A program made the position numbers and the translations under genes. A stretch of DNA of 64,000 nt from Amaranthus tricolor (lineage: Eukaryota; Streptophyta; Magnoliopsida; Caryophyllales; Amaranthaceae): contig NC_080060.1 of NCBI RefSeq assembly GCF_026212465.1, positions 20,871,655 through 20,935,654 on the forward strand, in the 5' to 3' direction. Within the stretch, counting starts at the first letter, position 1. Each line of letters begins with the position of its first letter. The notes beneath the pieces were generated by a model that worked only from the letters and a program-made list of their open reading frames with translations, ran no database searches and was not told the DNA's origin. Positions 21,465 through 33,949 of this stretch are shown here, one piece after another.

Positions 21465-22917
21465 TGTAACGCTCCGGTTTAAGTGACCCGGAAATCCATA
21501 TGAAAATACAAATTCTGATTCACTTTTTGGTCTCCAGAGAAGACTTTTCTCTAGGACCGTCAACGTTTCTTCGATAAAGAAATATAGAGAAACTGAAAAC
21601 AAAACCAATGTGAAAGGTAATAAGCCAGCGGAACCTCTAACGTACAACTCGAGAGCCTAGAGGCCTTTAAACAAACTAATCGAAATAGCGGAAGTGAAAA
21701 GAAAACTATCTCTTTTGTTACATTAATTCAGAGTTTGTTTCTACTCATAATCTAATACCAAAGGTAAAACATAGTCTTGATTATTACGGTTTCTACGTCG
21801 AGATCGCACACCCGACCCCACCTGCAATCAACCTACCAGTCGTCGTAAGACAACACCAGTAGGTTCCAAAGAAACCACCAATACACGTCAGAGACTTCAT
21901 ATAAATATCAATCAGGTTGAATACAAGCAGAAAGTTCATCCTAGCATGCATAGGCTCTACACATTTTTAGTAATTAATCTCAACTTGTAACGTTGCCCGT
22001 CCTGTTCGGGTAGTTCAGGTATAAACCATTCATTATTAAGTAATTTCAAACTTGTAACGTTGCCCGTCCTGTTCGGGTCGTTCAAGTATAAAACCAATCC
22101 ATTTGGTGGAATACACTTGGAAGAGCTAATCCCAAGGCAACCACCGACCTAAGACGTTGCCCGTCCTGTTCGGGTCGCCAAAGGTTAAAGTATGCATACC
22201 CCCACGGTGACCGTAATGATCCAAAACTGCCATGGGAACAATAATTATAATAATCCAAACCAATACGTTAACTCTTTTGGGTAACATAACCAAACGTCAA
22301 CCCCTTTGGGTGACAAACACATAAATTCACAATTTTCAATTAATTATTTCATATTATTTGAGAAGTCTAATCCTTATGTGACTTAACATGCCTTGATTAG
22401 AAATGAAACAACACTACTTGCACAACCACATAAACAGTATGGTCTAAGCGTGTACCTTTACGCGCTGCAAATAACACTGCTCAAGCACAACCGAAATTTC
22501 GCCCTTTATAAATCGAGGTCCTAAATAACACACACAAAACGACCGCGTATTAGAACGTGTTTACACATTTAATCCACTCCATACTCTAAAATATCACTAA
22601 GACTTGATAACTTTTAATTGTTTACATCCAAATCCCAATAGTTCCAAATTTCAAATTCTGACCAGAAACTTTAAGGGCCATTTCGGACAGATTAGAAAAT
22701 TCAAATGAAAAATCCGAATTTGCCATTGCGTTCGGAACGCGTCAATTACCTTGGGCTACCAAATTTCATAATTTCTAACATCCATTTACTATTTTTAATT
22801 ATTTTAAGCGTTTAACGAGTTTTTAATGCAACGGTGCTTAAAACACCGGAAAACGACTAACGTTTCCGAGTCGGTACCTCTAACGAGGCGGAACAGCGGC
22901 TGCCGCCTACATTTATA

Positions 22918-22979
<62 letters not shown>

Positions 22980-24104
22980 TCATTATTATTATTAGTTTAT
23001 ATATACATTATCAACCCTTTTTAAATCTCATGACCAAAATAACTCTTGCAAGGTCACATTCACAAAATCCTTCAAGAGACTTGAAATTTCATAAATTATG
23101 ATTAAATTAAATACTTAATTCTCTTAACAAATTAAATTTTTTAGAGAATTACAAAACTATATCACCCTTTTAAATCAAGACACACATATATATAAATATA
23201 ACACAATCCTTCAAGTAAATCAAATTTTGTTAAAGGATTATTAAACCCTTGAATGACTACATAACTTTATCCATACCAACTTAATTTCTACTAACAAATT
23301 GAAATTCAGTTAGAGAAATTTAAACCATAAAAGAAATTTATTTGAATATCAACAAAACTCAATTCTTATAAAAAATTTAAACTTTGTTAAAGAATATAAA
23401 TCAAGAACATAACTTAATCCTTTTAACAAAATTAAGGTTTATTAAAGAATTGTTAAAGAAAATTACATAAAAACATACTCAATCCTCCTCAAAGTCATAG
23501 GATATCATCATACATAAAATGTAATTCATCTTCGAAAACCTTGTATATAAAATCTATAACTAGCAATTCAATTAAACTTACCTCTTTGATCAAAAGATTG
23601 AATGGAAGAACAAGAGAAGAATTTTTTTTTTCTGAAATGCCGTATCACAAGCCCAAAGGAGAGAATTTTTCTGATTTTTTTGTTCAATTGGAAGCTTAGA
23701 AGGGTGAAGAACTCAAATGGTTTTCAAAAGGATTAATAGGCAATTAAGGGATGAGCTTAATGTGCCTTAATACACACTTATGAGAGGAGTTACAAGACTC
23801 CTCCCATTCCTTCACACAACCGGTCACCCTTCCCCTTCCCTAATCTTTTATTTTTTTAATTAATTAATTAATTAATTAATTAATTATATAATTGTATATT
23901 TTTTTTGTTAAAAGCAGAAAAGAAATATTACGCAATAACAACGTATGCGATAAAACGCGTTACCGTTAAATAAACTTACTTCGTTTCTTATAATTAACCA
24001 TGTAAAATAATATAATTCAATATTACTTATTTATTTTATTTTGTTATACTTTATTTTATTATATTTTATTTATTTTTAAACCCGATAATTTACGGGGTGT
24101 TACA
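21465..24104 (-). repeat. 5' LTR of the chromovirus
   Basis: Collinear with 13253-15862. It is longer mainly because the (TTA)n tract is expanded (about 22916-22978). It carries the same stem-loop series at about 23114-23455. Confidence 0.93.
22916..22978. repeat. (TTA)n microsatellite in the LTR
   Basis: About 20 units, against roughly a dozen in the partner LTR near 14706. Confidence 0.95.
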
Positions 24105-24391
24105 CTAGTGCTCACTGGATCTTCACTGCTACTTTGCTCGAGCCATTGATCAACTTATTCCTCTCCGCTCGGCTGGTCGAGCAGCCCTCAAGGCTTCCCA
24201 AACTTCGTGCCTTCCCATCATTAAGGCACATCAACTCATCATGATTTATCCCTTGATCAAGTGACCCAAAACATATGTGTCCATACCCATTAACACTCTC
24301 ATCTTTTCTCTCAAAATTGCAAGATAGAGCATGCTTGATCAAGTGATCGAACCCATCACTAACCTCATGGGAATTTGTTCTTGACTCAACA
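24105..24391 (-). repeat. 5' LTR of the copia element, outer part
   Basis: Begins with the duplicated CTAGT and resumes the copia LTR, ending GACTCAACA. Confidence 0.87.
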
Positions 24392-25562
24392 AAACCTAAA
24401 GTGGCCAACAATACTAAATAAATTTGGTTCAAAAGTGCAAGATAATGCAATTTTAAAACATCCATTGTGCTTTTCTAGTAACTTCCTTAAATGGGACAAC
24501 ATCCTAGTCTAGCTTGTATAATAAGAGTCCTTTATACAATACATTGATAGTCATCTATATGAAAGCAAACTGCATAGGCAAACATGTACTATAATAGGTG
24601 AAGGCTCGTCTCTTCCAACATTACAATGCTATTTTATTGTAAAGTCGACACGTGTCGACTTAATCGTTTCTTTATTAGTATATTGTATAAATGTTACTGT
24701 ATCTTTAAGTACAACATTACAATGCTATTTTATGGAAATATTTTTTAAGATCTCCTGTTACTAGCGTTTCATAAAAATATGTTATTACCATATAGAATAT
24801 CCCTTAATTTTAATTATTAACATTTTCAAAACTTAACGTAAAAATTATTATTTAAAAATTAATGTATGAAACTAGATATCAAAAATTATTTAATAAAAAC
24901 TTAGTTGACAATATCTTCTTATGAATTGTAATCATTGGTAATAATGGTGTTTTATCAATCTCTATAAACTAATAATACCAATTTTACTTTATTTAAATAT
25001 TTTAATTAAGTTTAGGAAAAATTACAGTGAATAATACAATCTTATACTTAATTTTTACAACAATAAAATTTTTTTTCTAATCATGAATATTACAAGTTTA
25101 GAGGTGTTTTCTTATAGTATTCAAAATCACCAATTACCTGTAAATCGACTCATTTGACCAAAAAAAAAAAAATTTAACGAAGTCCCTTCCCACCCTAACC
25201 TTGTTCCCCATAACTAAATTAGAACAATAAATCAACTCAACGAAATTATGTTGCCCAACATAACTAAACCACTTGATACAAATTAATCGAATAAGGAACT
25301 GTTCACTTGAACTTCTCGATTCGGTTAATTTGAAATATTTAACTAGTTGGAGTTAAAAAATTAGTTGTTATATTTGGACAATGATGAAATTTTGCATCAT
25401 TCGAATGGCTAAAGAGATTTATGAGAATTAGATGATAATTTCGTGGTAAAGAAGGATACAATATGGTGGAATGAAAATGCAATACAATTATCAAGGAAAA
25501 AACATATATCAAGGTCAAGACAAAGAGGTGTTTGACAAATTAGATTCCAACGAAGAATATAC
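24392..25562. other. AT-rich intergenic sequence
   Basis: No ORF or element end recognised. A short duplicated phrase, ACATTACAATGCTATTTTAT, occurs near 24618 and 24714. A 20-bp palindrome lies between them. Confidence 0.5.
24642..24661. promoter_or_regulatory. Perfect 20-bp palindrome with a G-box core
   Basis: AAGTCGACACGTGTCGACTT reads the same on both strands and contains CACGTG, the bZIP/bHLH target. No gene is adjacent. Confidence 0.6.
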
Positions 25563-26340
<778 letters not shown>

Positions 26341-26608
26341 TGTCAAGGAACCAACTCAACCAAAAGCTTAAGCTGATGGTTGAGGCCCCAGGATATGTTA
26401 TATACTCTAACACGCCCCCTCACACGAGACCCCATTGGGGTAGAAGTGTGGATGCGCATAGGCGCTGAATATTCCACTTGAAATGAGGGGTGGTTGAGAT
26501 TCGAACCCGTGACCTCTCACGTTGGCTCTGATACCATGTCAAGGAACCAACTCAACCAAAAGCTTAAGCTGATGGTTGAGGCCCCAGGATATGTTATATA
26601 CTCTAACA
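26341..26608 (-). mobile_element. TRIM retrotransposon, 72-bp LTRs, TSD TTCAT
   Basis: LTRs at 26341-26412 and 26537-26608 (TGTCAAGGAACC...TCTAACA) are near-identical. TTCAT flanks both sides (26336-26340 and 26609-26613). TTGGCTCTGATACCA beside the right LTR is the PBS in reverse, and CGCCCCCTCACACG beside the left LTR is the PPT in reverse, so it reads on minus. The interior is 124 bp with no coding capacity. It also has ATTCGAACCCGTGACC, resembling a tRNA T-arm. Confidence 0.95.
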
Positions 26609-27290
26609 TTCATACTTGCATTTTGTAGTTTATCTTTACTTTTCTTGTTTAGGTTTTTACTAATTTTTTTATAATTTCAATTTTCTTGTTCTTGTTGATT
26701 TTATTCTTTTAAATGGTTTTAGAAACTTTGATCATTGTCATAACTCTACTATTAGAAAGTAAACCTCATTTTATTGAATTTGTGTCAATATGTCTGTGAT
26801 AAACCTTCATTTTGTGTGTAGTAAAGTGCAAATTTTAATGAGATTTGATAATAGTCTTTCATTTTTTTGTTTTTATTTTGTTGTCTTGATAATAGTCTTT
26901 TTATTGTTCTTTTGTTGATAATAGTCATTTTACAGTATAGCAAGAACAAGGGGTGGTTGTCTTGGGAGCTCAAGAAAGAGAAGGGGACACGATAATGCAA
27001 TTGGACAACAAGAGGCTAAAAGATTATTTAATGCTCATAGTATTTTTTATTTGTATCATAATATCTTTTTATTCACTAATATTGTTGTTTTAATTTCTTA
27101 TTGAATTTTTTTAGTAACTCTAAATGATTAGTATCCTCTAGTTAGAACAAAGTAATTTTTTAGTTTGTTATTTATATGTTTTATCGTACCTTGATTCTTG
27201 AATATATTTTAATTTTTGGACTTGGTATAATTATGTTTTGTTTATATGTGTAGTTTTGAACATTGTATAATTTTCTTATTGTTGATAGAT
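26609..27290. other. AT-rich, intron-like sequence
   Basis: Includes repeated TTGATAATAGTC(A/T)TT phrases near 26845-26935. No coding region recognised. It ends with an acceptor-like TTGTTGATAG before the next block. Confidence 0.4.
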
Positions 27291-28293
27291 TGATATCTAC
27301 ATTTCAAACGAAAAGTAGACCTCTTCAATTGATCAAATTGATGAAGGGGTTCACTGAGAAACAAAAAAAATTCAGTGAGAGAAATTGGTTTTGGGGGCCT
27401 TCTTAGTTTGAAGTTATGTAGAAATCCAACTTCCATGCTTGGTTGGCTTGTTGATAGTTTTGATCCAGGTAGTTGCATGTTCTCCATGGACTCTTTGAAG
27501 TGCTTTCCAATTTCTGAACACGATGTATATGATGTGTTTTGCCTACCTTTGAACCCAAATAAAAATGTAGAAATAGTTTCAAGGTGTACCAACGAACATA
27601 ATCCTGATTTCCCCTTGAAAGAACAATTTAGATTTTTTTGTGGTTTTGAAGATAAGAATGCGACAATTCCTTTAGCATTGCTTGAGCGTATGATCCCTAG
27701 GATGACTGATGGTGGGTATGAGTCCAAGCAGCTTTTTCTTTTGCATGCTATTTCTTCTTTTTTAGCCCTTACCCAAAATAGAACGCTTGATCTTAAGATT
27801 GTGAAGTCTATAGTTGATCCGGATAATATTAGTACATTTAAATGGTGTAAGTATGTTCTGGATCATTTTATTGATTGTGTAGTTAGATATCGGAAAGGAA
27901 AGTTGCAATTCTTTTGTAGATGCATTGTTTTGCTAGAAATTATTTTATTTCCATCGTTAAAGTTAAAGAATATTTCCCTACCATCCTCTTTACCTCTTAT
28001 CTCTCACTGGACTGATAAGGATGTATCCAAGAGAATTAAGGAGGAAATATCTGATAATCATTTTGGTAATGGTATAATTTTGAGCACATATCCTATTAGT
28101 GAGTCGATGGTTTTCGAGAGTGGCCAAGCTGTGGGGGTAAAGGTGAACCACATTCATATTGGACATCCAAGTCTAAATGAAGAACCCTTCAGAGATCAAT
28201 CACCTCAAAATGAAGAGCACGATGAGAAAATTGAGTTTCAGTTGCCTTTGAATGCAATGCGAAATTCTGATATACGTCGATTTAGTTGTGGAT
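27291..28293 (+). pseudogene. Gene-like exon of a transposon-associated plant protein family
   Basis: A long open part from MREIGFGGLLSLKLCRN at 27375 to a GTAAGT donor at 28294. The homologous reading extends upstream to about 27291 (SRPLQLIKLMKGFTEKQKK) through a one-base slip in the A run near 27363-27370. Features: LGWLVDSFDP near the start, FKWCKYVLDHFIDCVVRYRKGK in the middle and LISHWTDKDVSKRIKEEISD near the end. This pattern is one I associate with abundant hypothetical proteins in plants, often fused to a Ulp1-like C48 protease domain and found in MULEs. No catalytic residues lie in this part. Biochemical function is unknown to me. Confidence 0.5.
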
Positions 28294-28880
28294 GTAAGTA
28301 TAATCTTACTTTTTATGTTGCCTTCTTATTTTTATCGTTTATAATTTTTTCTAATAATCACATAATATATCATAGTTACTTCTTTTTCAACATAGTTACC
28401 TTTCTTTTTTGATATTGTTCCTTATGTCAATGATTCTATCTTTTTTGTTCGTTTATCTCTAATATCATATCGTTTTTCATAGTTACCTTCCTTTTAATTA
28501 TAGTAACTTTACTTTTTATATTGCCTTCTTATTTTTTTTAATTTTTCTCATAATATCACATTATATATCATAGTTACTTTCTTTTTCAACATAGTTACTT
28601 TCTTTTGAACAACAATGTAATTTATATTGACTTATTTCTGTTTGTAGGCAATATATGAACTGCTTTTGCTCATGAGGAGGGACACTTAACTTGTGTCTGG
28701 GTTTTACACGGAGAAAATTAAATTTTTGTTAGAACAAAAATGTTCCCTGTCTTCTCCTGTCCCTCAAACTGATGTTCCTTTAACCTCATCTATACCTTTT
28801 TCACAAACCCGAAGTTTTTTTATGAATCCTATTGTGTTGAATACAATTGATTAGATTGTTAACACAGTTAAATGGGTCAC
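28294..28880 (+). other. Probable intron and degraded exon
   Basis: Starts with a good GTAAGT donor. The AT-rich stretch repeats CATAGTTACCTTTCTTTTT-like phrases. Around 28645-28860 there are short coding-like fragments with stops. Confidence 0.35.
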
Positions 28881-30430
28881 CTTTATTTAAAGAATGGTGA
28901 ATGAGGGTATTGTTGCCGACGAGGATAATGTACAAGTGAATAAGGGTGTTGACTTTATGGCTGATGTACTGGGGGATGTTTTTTTGGACGAGGTATTTGA
29001 AGATGATGTTCTTGGAGATGTTGAATTGGATAAAGTAGTAGATGAGGTTGTTAATGATGTGGAAAATAATGTAACTGTTTTGAAAGCCATGGTTTTAAGG
29101 ATGTGTTGATACACAGTAGGGCAAAGTGTTCAATTCATTTTAGAGGTGTGATTGATAAATTTACCTATGTTTCACATTTGATGAAATCGGACAAAAAATA
29201 CACGAGAACTCTTGGTTCGTTGCTTTAAGGATTGGTTGACTATTTTTTTGTTTTTGATGAATGTTTCGACAATAGGTGAGTTTTTTATTTTTTTTTTGTT
29301 TTTCTAATTTATGGTTTCTTTATTCTTTATTTATTTTATTTTTTATTTGATAGTGAATTGCTTGTAAATTATGAAGACTATTTGAGAATTTTAACGAAAG
29401 AGTTTTATACTCTAGGAGATCCCTCAAAGTTAACTCATGTTAGTGTTGTGGAATGTTGGTGTCTATTACTAAATGAAAATGAAAAAAAAAACAAAGAATC
29501 TTCCAAAAAGTTCTTTTTTAATGCTAGTTCTAGTGTAAGTTTTTTGTCATTTTTATTCTAAATTAATTTTTTATTGCCATTGTTGATTGATTTTGAACTA
29601 TTTTTACTTATTCATAGTTTATGTTTACAGTTTGCTTTGTTGGAATTTGATAATAATAAAGGTTCTCAACAAATAGATGTAGTTTATAAATCTTGGTCGA
29701 ATGGGTGAATTTCAATAGAGTTGATTTGTCTAAGTTTGATCTGGTAAGCTATTTTTTTATGATTGACTTATATAGTCACTATTTTAGTTATTATAGTAAT
29801 TAAAAGGTAGTTATTTTTATTTATTTTATTGATTCAGTGATATATAATATACAGATTATTATTACGATACTCAAGGATAGTCAGTACTTCTTACTTCTTT
29901 TGAATATGAAGTTATGAAGAGTTTAATGGATTGATAATGTGAACCATACTGCTATTTCGGAACAACAAATTAGTAAGCTAGGTAACACTATGGTATGTGT
30001 AACATTTTATTTTCTTAAAAACCTTTGCATATGCTACTAAGAATATGAAAATTTTATTAATAAATATTTAAATGAATCTTTTGTAGAAATGGAACGATTT
30101 TTGATGATAAGATGCAAGCTACTAATGTTATTCCTCTATGGAAAATGGAACGAGTTTCCACTGATTGGAAAATGACTGCTAGGACTAACATTGAAAGTTA
30201 TGTATTTATGATGATGAGCATGCTGTTTTTTAAGGGAACAGTTGATTTTCAGTGTCCAATATTGAATGCAGTTATGATTTTCTTTTTAATATTATTTTTA
30301 AATGTATTTAAGTGGCGTTCTAATTAAAACATTCTAGTATAAATGTATTTTCTTCTTATGCAGGCTCCATTGAGATATGTTGCGAGAGTTAAGATTGCTG
30401 GATCTTTGGTGTTATCTGATTTTAACAAAT
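28881..30430 (+). pseudogene. Degraded downstream exons, Ulp1-protease-like remnants
   Basis: Short in-phase-looking blocks are separated by AT-rich sequence with GT/AG-like ends. 28894-29109 is an acidic repeat-rich segment (VLGDVFLDEVFEDDV). About 29355-29533 encodes LVNYEDYLRILTKEFYTLGD and VVECWCLLLNENEKK, like the region before the C48 protease core. 30112-30270 encodes DWKMTARTNIESYVFMMMSM where family members have a CGVF-type active-site Cys. About 30364-30430 encodes APLRYVARVKIAGSLVLSDF. The Cys is not seen, and stops and frameshifts occur. Assignment is tentative. Confidence 0.35.
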
Positions 30431-30879
30431 AAAGATCTAAAGTTTTAAATGATATGTCCAATTTTAAGGATAAAAGACGCTCTATTTCCAAATAAGTTTC
30501 TATTAGAAGAACAAAGATTCACTAATGTGAAGTTCATAGTTGTAGAAAGATGAAGTTGTGAAGTTTTTACTCGGTATGAAAAATGGGTCTGATTTTAGTT
30601 GGTATGAAACATTTGGTAAAGTTTATATCTTTTGATTTCTCTTGTATGGTGTTTGATGGGAAAGGTTGAAAAAACATTACTAAATAATCTAATTACTGTA
30701 ATTACTTTTGTTATGTAAATTGTGTCTATATTAAGAACATATTCATGAAGAACCATGTGAATGGTGTTTTTAGACAACTTTTTACTTGATCTGGTTTTTC
30801 AAAAGAGTGAAAAAATTAGAGAAGAGTTATGCTGCTATTAACAACTTTTATGACTTAGAATCTTGATCAGTAACTTTAT

Positions 30880-31570
30880 TTTCATAGCATTTTTTAAGAA
30901 CATAGTAACATTTTTTAAGAACATAGTATGTCAAAAACTTTTTACAAGATTATAATATATTTTTATAAGATAATAGTCATTTTAACCATAAAATGAGCAT
31001 CTTAGAGCATCTTAAAATGAACATAATATCTTTTACTCAGAAACGTCTAATTATAACTATAAATAATCATAGTAACCCTTAGTCAAAACCTAGTATCTTT
31101 TTTTAAGAACATAATAGCATTAACTTTTACAGCAAAGTTTTTTCTAAATTACAAAAGACAAGACAGTAACTATATATAGTCATTGTAACCTTTCGTGATA
31201 ACATAGTATCTTGTTTTTGAAGAACATAATAGCATAAAATTTTACAGCAAAGTTTCAAAATTACAAAAGAGAAGACAGTAACTATACATAATCATAGTAA
31301 CCTTTAGTCATAACATAGTATCTTTTCCTAAGAACACAGTAGTATTAACATTTACATCAAAGTTTTTTCAAAGTTACAAAAGAGAAGACAGTAATTATAC
31401 ATAATAATAGTAACCTTTAATAATAACATAATATCTTTTTCGAAGAACATTACTAACTTTTACAGTATAGTTTTTTCAAAATTACAAAAGAGAAGACAGT
31501 GACTATATATAATCATATTAACCTTTAATCATCACATAGTATCAAATTATAACAAAATAGTATGTTCAAA
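30880..31570. repeat. About 112-bp direct-repeat array, left block
   Basis: Units marked by AGAAGACAGTAACTATAC and AACATAGTATCTTTT recur near 31158, 31271, 31383 and 31492 (spacing about 109-113 bp), with decayed copies leftwards. The orientation is the same as in the block at 33950-34620. No coding. Confidence 0.85.
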
Positions 31571-31730
31571 ACTTTCAAACTACTAAATATATAGTCATCT
31601 TAACAATGTCTTCATCTTCAGCATTTGATCTTCAGTATCAAAACTTTTACATAAATCAAATTTTCTGTATTAAATCATAATCAAATTATAAAGTTGAATT
31701 AGTTTTTTCACAATTATTAATGAGGATACA

Positions 31731-33882
31731 TTAATATATAAGCAAATTATATTTTATATACATCTTTTGTTGATAGGCAATTTCGACTACGATAATCAAA
31801 TTTACCACAACTTTTGCACTTTCTTTAGGCTTTTTGCTTTGCTCAATGTTTTGTTCTTTTTCCCCAATTATTCTTTGCCTTTTTCCTTTGTTCTTTGAAT
31901 GGATTGGGTTTTGGATTTCCATTGTCGAAGATGAACTTGGGCCTACTATAATTTGATTTGTTGCTCTTTAGTAATTTCCACCCTCACATCATCACTTTCT
32001 TCCAATTTTCTACTAATTTCCTTTAGGTTTTGTAAAAGTGATTGTAAATCACTCTCACTCCTTTGAGCTAAACCTACACAATTGAAAATTTCACACCAAA
32101 ATTCCCCCAACAACTTCCCCATGTTGTCACACTTTTTGCTCTCTTCAATTAGATTCCCATGCAAATCAAAAATAGACCTTTTCAATTGCTTTGGTATTTG
32201 TGTTATTTGTCTTGCACTCATAACACAAATCGCATGGGAAAATAATATTCCTATCCGTTTAAATAACTTGCAATCACAATCTACCTTCAACTCGTCAATT
32301 GAACTTCCCAGAATAAATTTCACCTTGTACATCTTACTTACTATTGAGTCCAATATAGTTATACTTTTATTACTTTCAATCTTTTCAATAGTTTGAATAT
32401 ATGTTTTGAAACAAGACTTATAAACTTCATATTATTGGTTTACTATAGACTTCATCGGCATGTTTTTCAATCGACCTTAGTGTTTTACATTGTGGATTTG
32501 TGTGAAGTGATTCAGCGTTGAGCTTATCTTGTTTGTACCTCTGTGCATCCATTGCACTTTCATAACTCATATAAAATTCAACAAGTGTCATGTGAAGGTT
32601 TGAAAAATGGTTGAAGAAACTATTAACACTTTTCGATCGAGATATAATTCTCAAAATCCCCCCAATGTAATATCCCTAAAATATGCGGGTATCCGTTGAT
32701 CTCGTATACTAAATATACTACTAAACCATTTATCTATCTGAAAGTTATATTTGGTCATAAATCCCTCCCATTTTCCCTCAAATTCACTTTCTTCTTGATC
32801 AATATTCCACACACACCCATTTAATTTCTTTCAAAAAATCCTCTTTTTTGTTCAATTTCGGTCCAACTTTATCAGTAACTTTACTCATGATGTGCCACAT
32901 GCAAAGTTTGTGTATTGTGTTTGGAAATACATTTTTAATTGCAATTTTCATTGCAGAGTCTTGATCAGTTATCAAATATGTTGGCATACACTCCCCCATA
33001 CAATGTAAAAAAGTCCTAAATAACCACTCAAGGGATTCACTATTTTCCTTAGCTAAGAAACCTATACCAAATGTAATACATGACTTATAATGATCTACAC
33101 CAGCAACAAGGGCTAAAACCATGCTATACTTATTGGTGTTATATGTATAATCGATTATATGTATAATCAAAAGTAACCATTTCCCCAAATAAGTAATAAT
33201 TCTTCCTACTTATCGCATTGGCCCAAAATAAACGTGAAATGTGGTCCTCCTCATCTAAAGCATAATCAAAATAAAACCCCGTGTCTCTTTTTTTGATAAA
33301 ATTATCGATTAACATCTTCCCATCATCTCCTTTAATATGTGTTTTCAAATCTCTATGAAAATTCTTGAAATCTAGCACTGTTACTCCCACATTCTCATAA
33401 CCCCCAACATTTTCCTTAAACGATCTAAAGAATTTCTCCGGTCCTATATTAACTCGTGCATTCTTAGATGCGAAACTTTTGTGTGACAGAGTCATTTTCC
33501 TATTACCCAATAAATATTGACGCGATGTACGGCTAACTAGACAATGATTGTGCGCCTCTTTGAATTTTAAAACATGGTATCTTCTCTTCACTATGTCATA
33601 TTTCAAAATCAATTTAGCTTTACAACCAATTCTTTTTGTTGATCTCGTATAACATGCAACCACATCTTCACTTTTCTTAGGTTTAGGTTTTATGATACCC
33701 TCCCTACTACTAAAAAAATATTTTAAAACACCAACACCTTTTTTTTTGTAGGTAGTAGATGAGCATACATCAAAACCGCAAATTTCAGCATATATACTAT
33801 AAAAATCTAAGGCTTTTTCTAAATTTTCAAAAGGCATACAAAAAAATGGCTTTTTATATTGCTTACATTGAGGAATCCACAT
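31731..33882 (-). pseudogene. FAR1-type MULE transposase, frameshifted
   Basis: Starts MWIPQCKQYKKPFFCMPFEN with the FAR1 DNA-binding domain (FYSIYAEICGFDV, GCKAKLILKYD, KEAHNHCLV) over about residues 20-125. The DDE core begins near 33190 (FGEMVTFDYTYN; YLITDQDSAM near 32960). A duplicated TATATGTATAATCGAT at about 33140-33171 shifts the frame. Another break follows VCVEY at about 32800. The later part shows SRSKSVNSFFNHFSN, a SWIM finger with CDC...FSHAICV (second Cys replaced by Phe) near 32240-32285, and a shifted zinc-knuckle remnant KCKSCGKFDYRSRNC near 31790-31830 with Tyr in place of His. FAR1/MULE proteins are transposases or domesticated transcription factors; the breaks make this an inactive copy. 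Confidence 0.85.
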
Positions 33883-33949
33883 TTAGAACCATTTGGAGTA
33901 ACTCGTGTAATAGTTCTTGGAGATTGAGTCCCTGTTTAACAAACTAGAA

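Larger units (their letters stand above)
13253..24104 (-). mobile_element. Full-length Ty3/gypsy chromovirus (Tekay/Del-like), TSD CTAGT
   Basis: LTRs of 2610 bp (13253-15862) and 2640 bp (21465-24104), TGTAAC...GTTACA, flanked by CTAGT at 13248-13252 and 24105-24109. The PBS lies next to the right LTR and the PPT next to the left, so it reads on minus. Order: 5' LTR, PBS, an extra acidic ORF, gag with CCHC knuckles, aspartic protease, RT, RNase H, integrase, chromodomain-like tail. The LTRs are very similar by eye, which suggests fairly recent insertion into the copia LTR, yet gag-pol has several stops and frameshifts. Confidence 0.95.
10610..24391 (-). mobile_element. Internally deleted Ty1/copia element, split by a nested chromovirus
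   Basis: Direct repeats at 10610-11366 and 12752-13252 plus 24105-24391 are its LTRs. The second is interrupted by the gypsy element at 13253-24104. The PBS (minus TTGGTATCAAAGC) abuts the right LTR and the PPT abuts the left LTR, so the element reads on minus. Between them lie only gag, protease and GAG-pre-integrase coding; integrase, RT and RNase H are missing. Each LTR starts TGTT and ends CAACA. I see no convincing TSD: GACCT on the left against AAACC on the right. Confidence 0.88.

Noticed and set aside
10605..24396. A 5-bp TSD for the copia element
   Set aside because: GACCT on the left and AAACC(T) on the right do not match at the boundaries set by the LTR ends.
26500..26536. tRNA-like sequence (TTCGAACC and CTCTGATACCA)
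   Set aside because: No complete cloverleaf; it is the PBS and T-arm-like interior of a TRIM, not a tRNA gene. Other CTCTGATACCA hits are retrotransposon primer sites.
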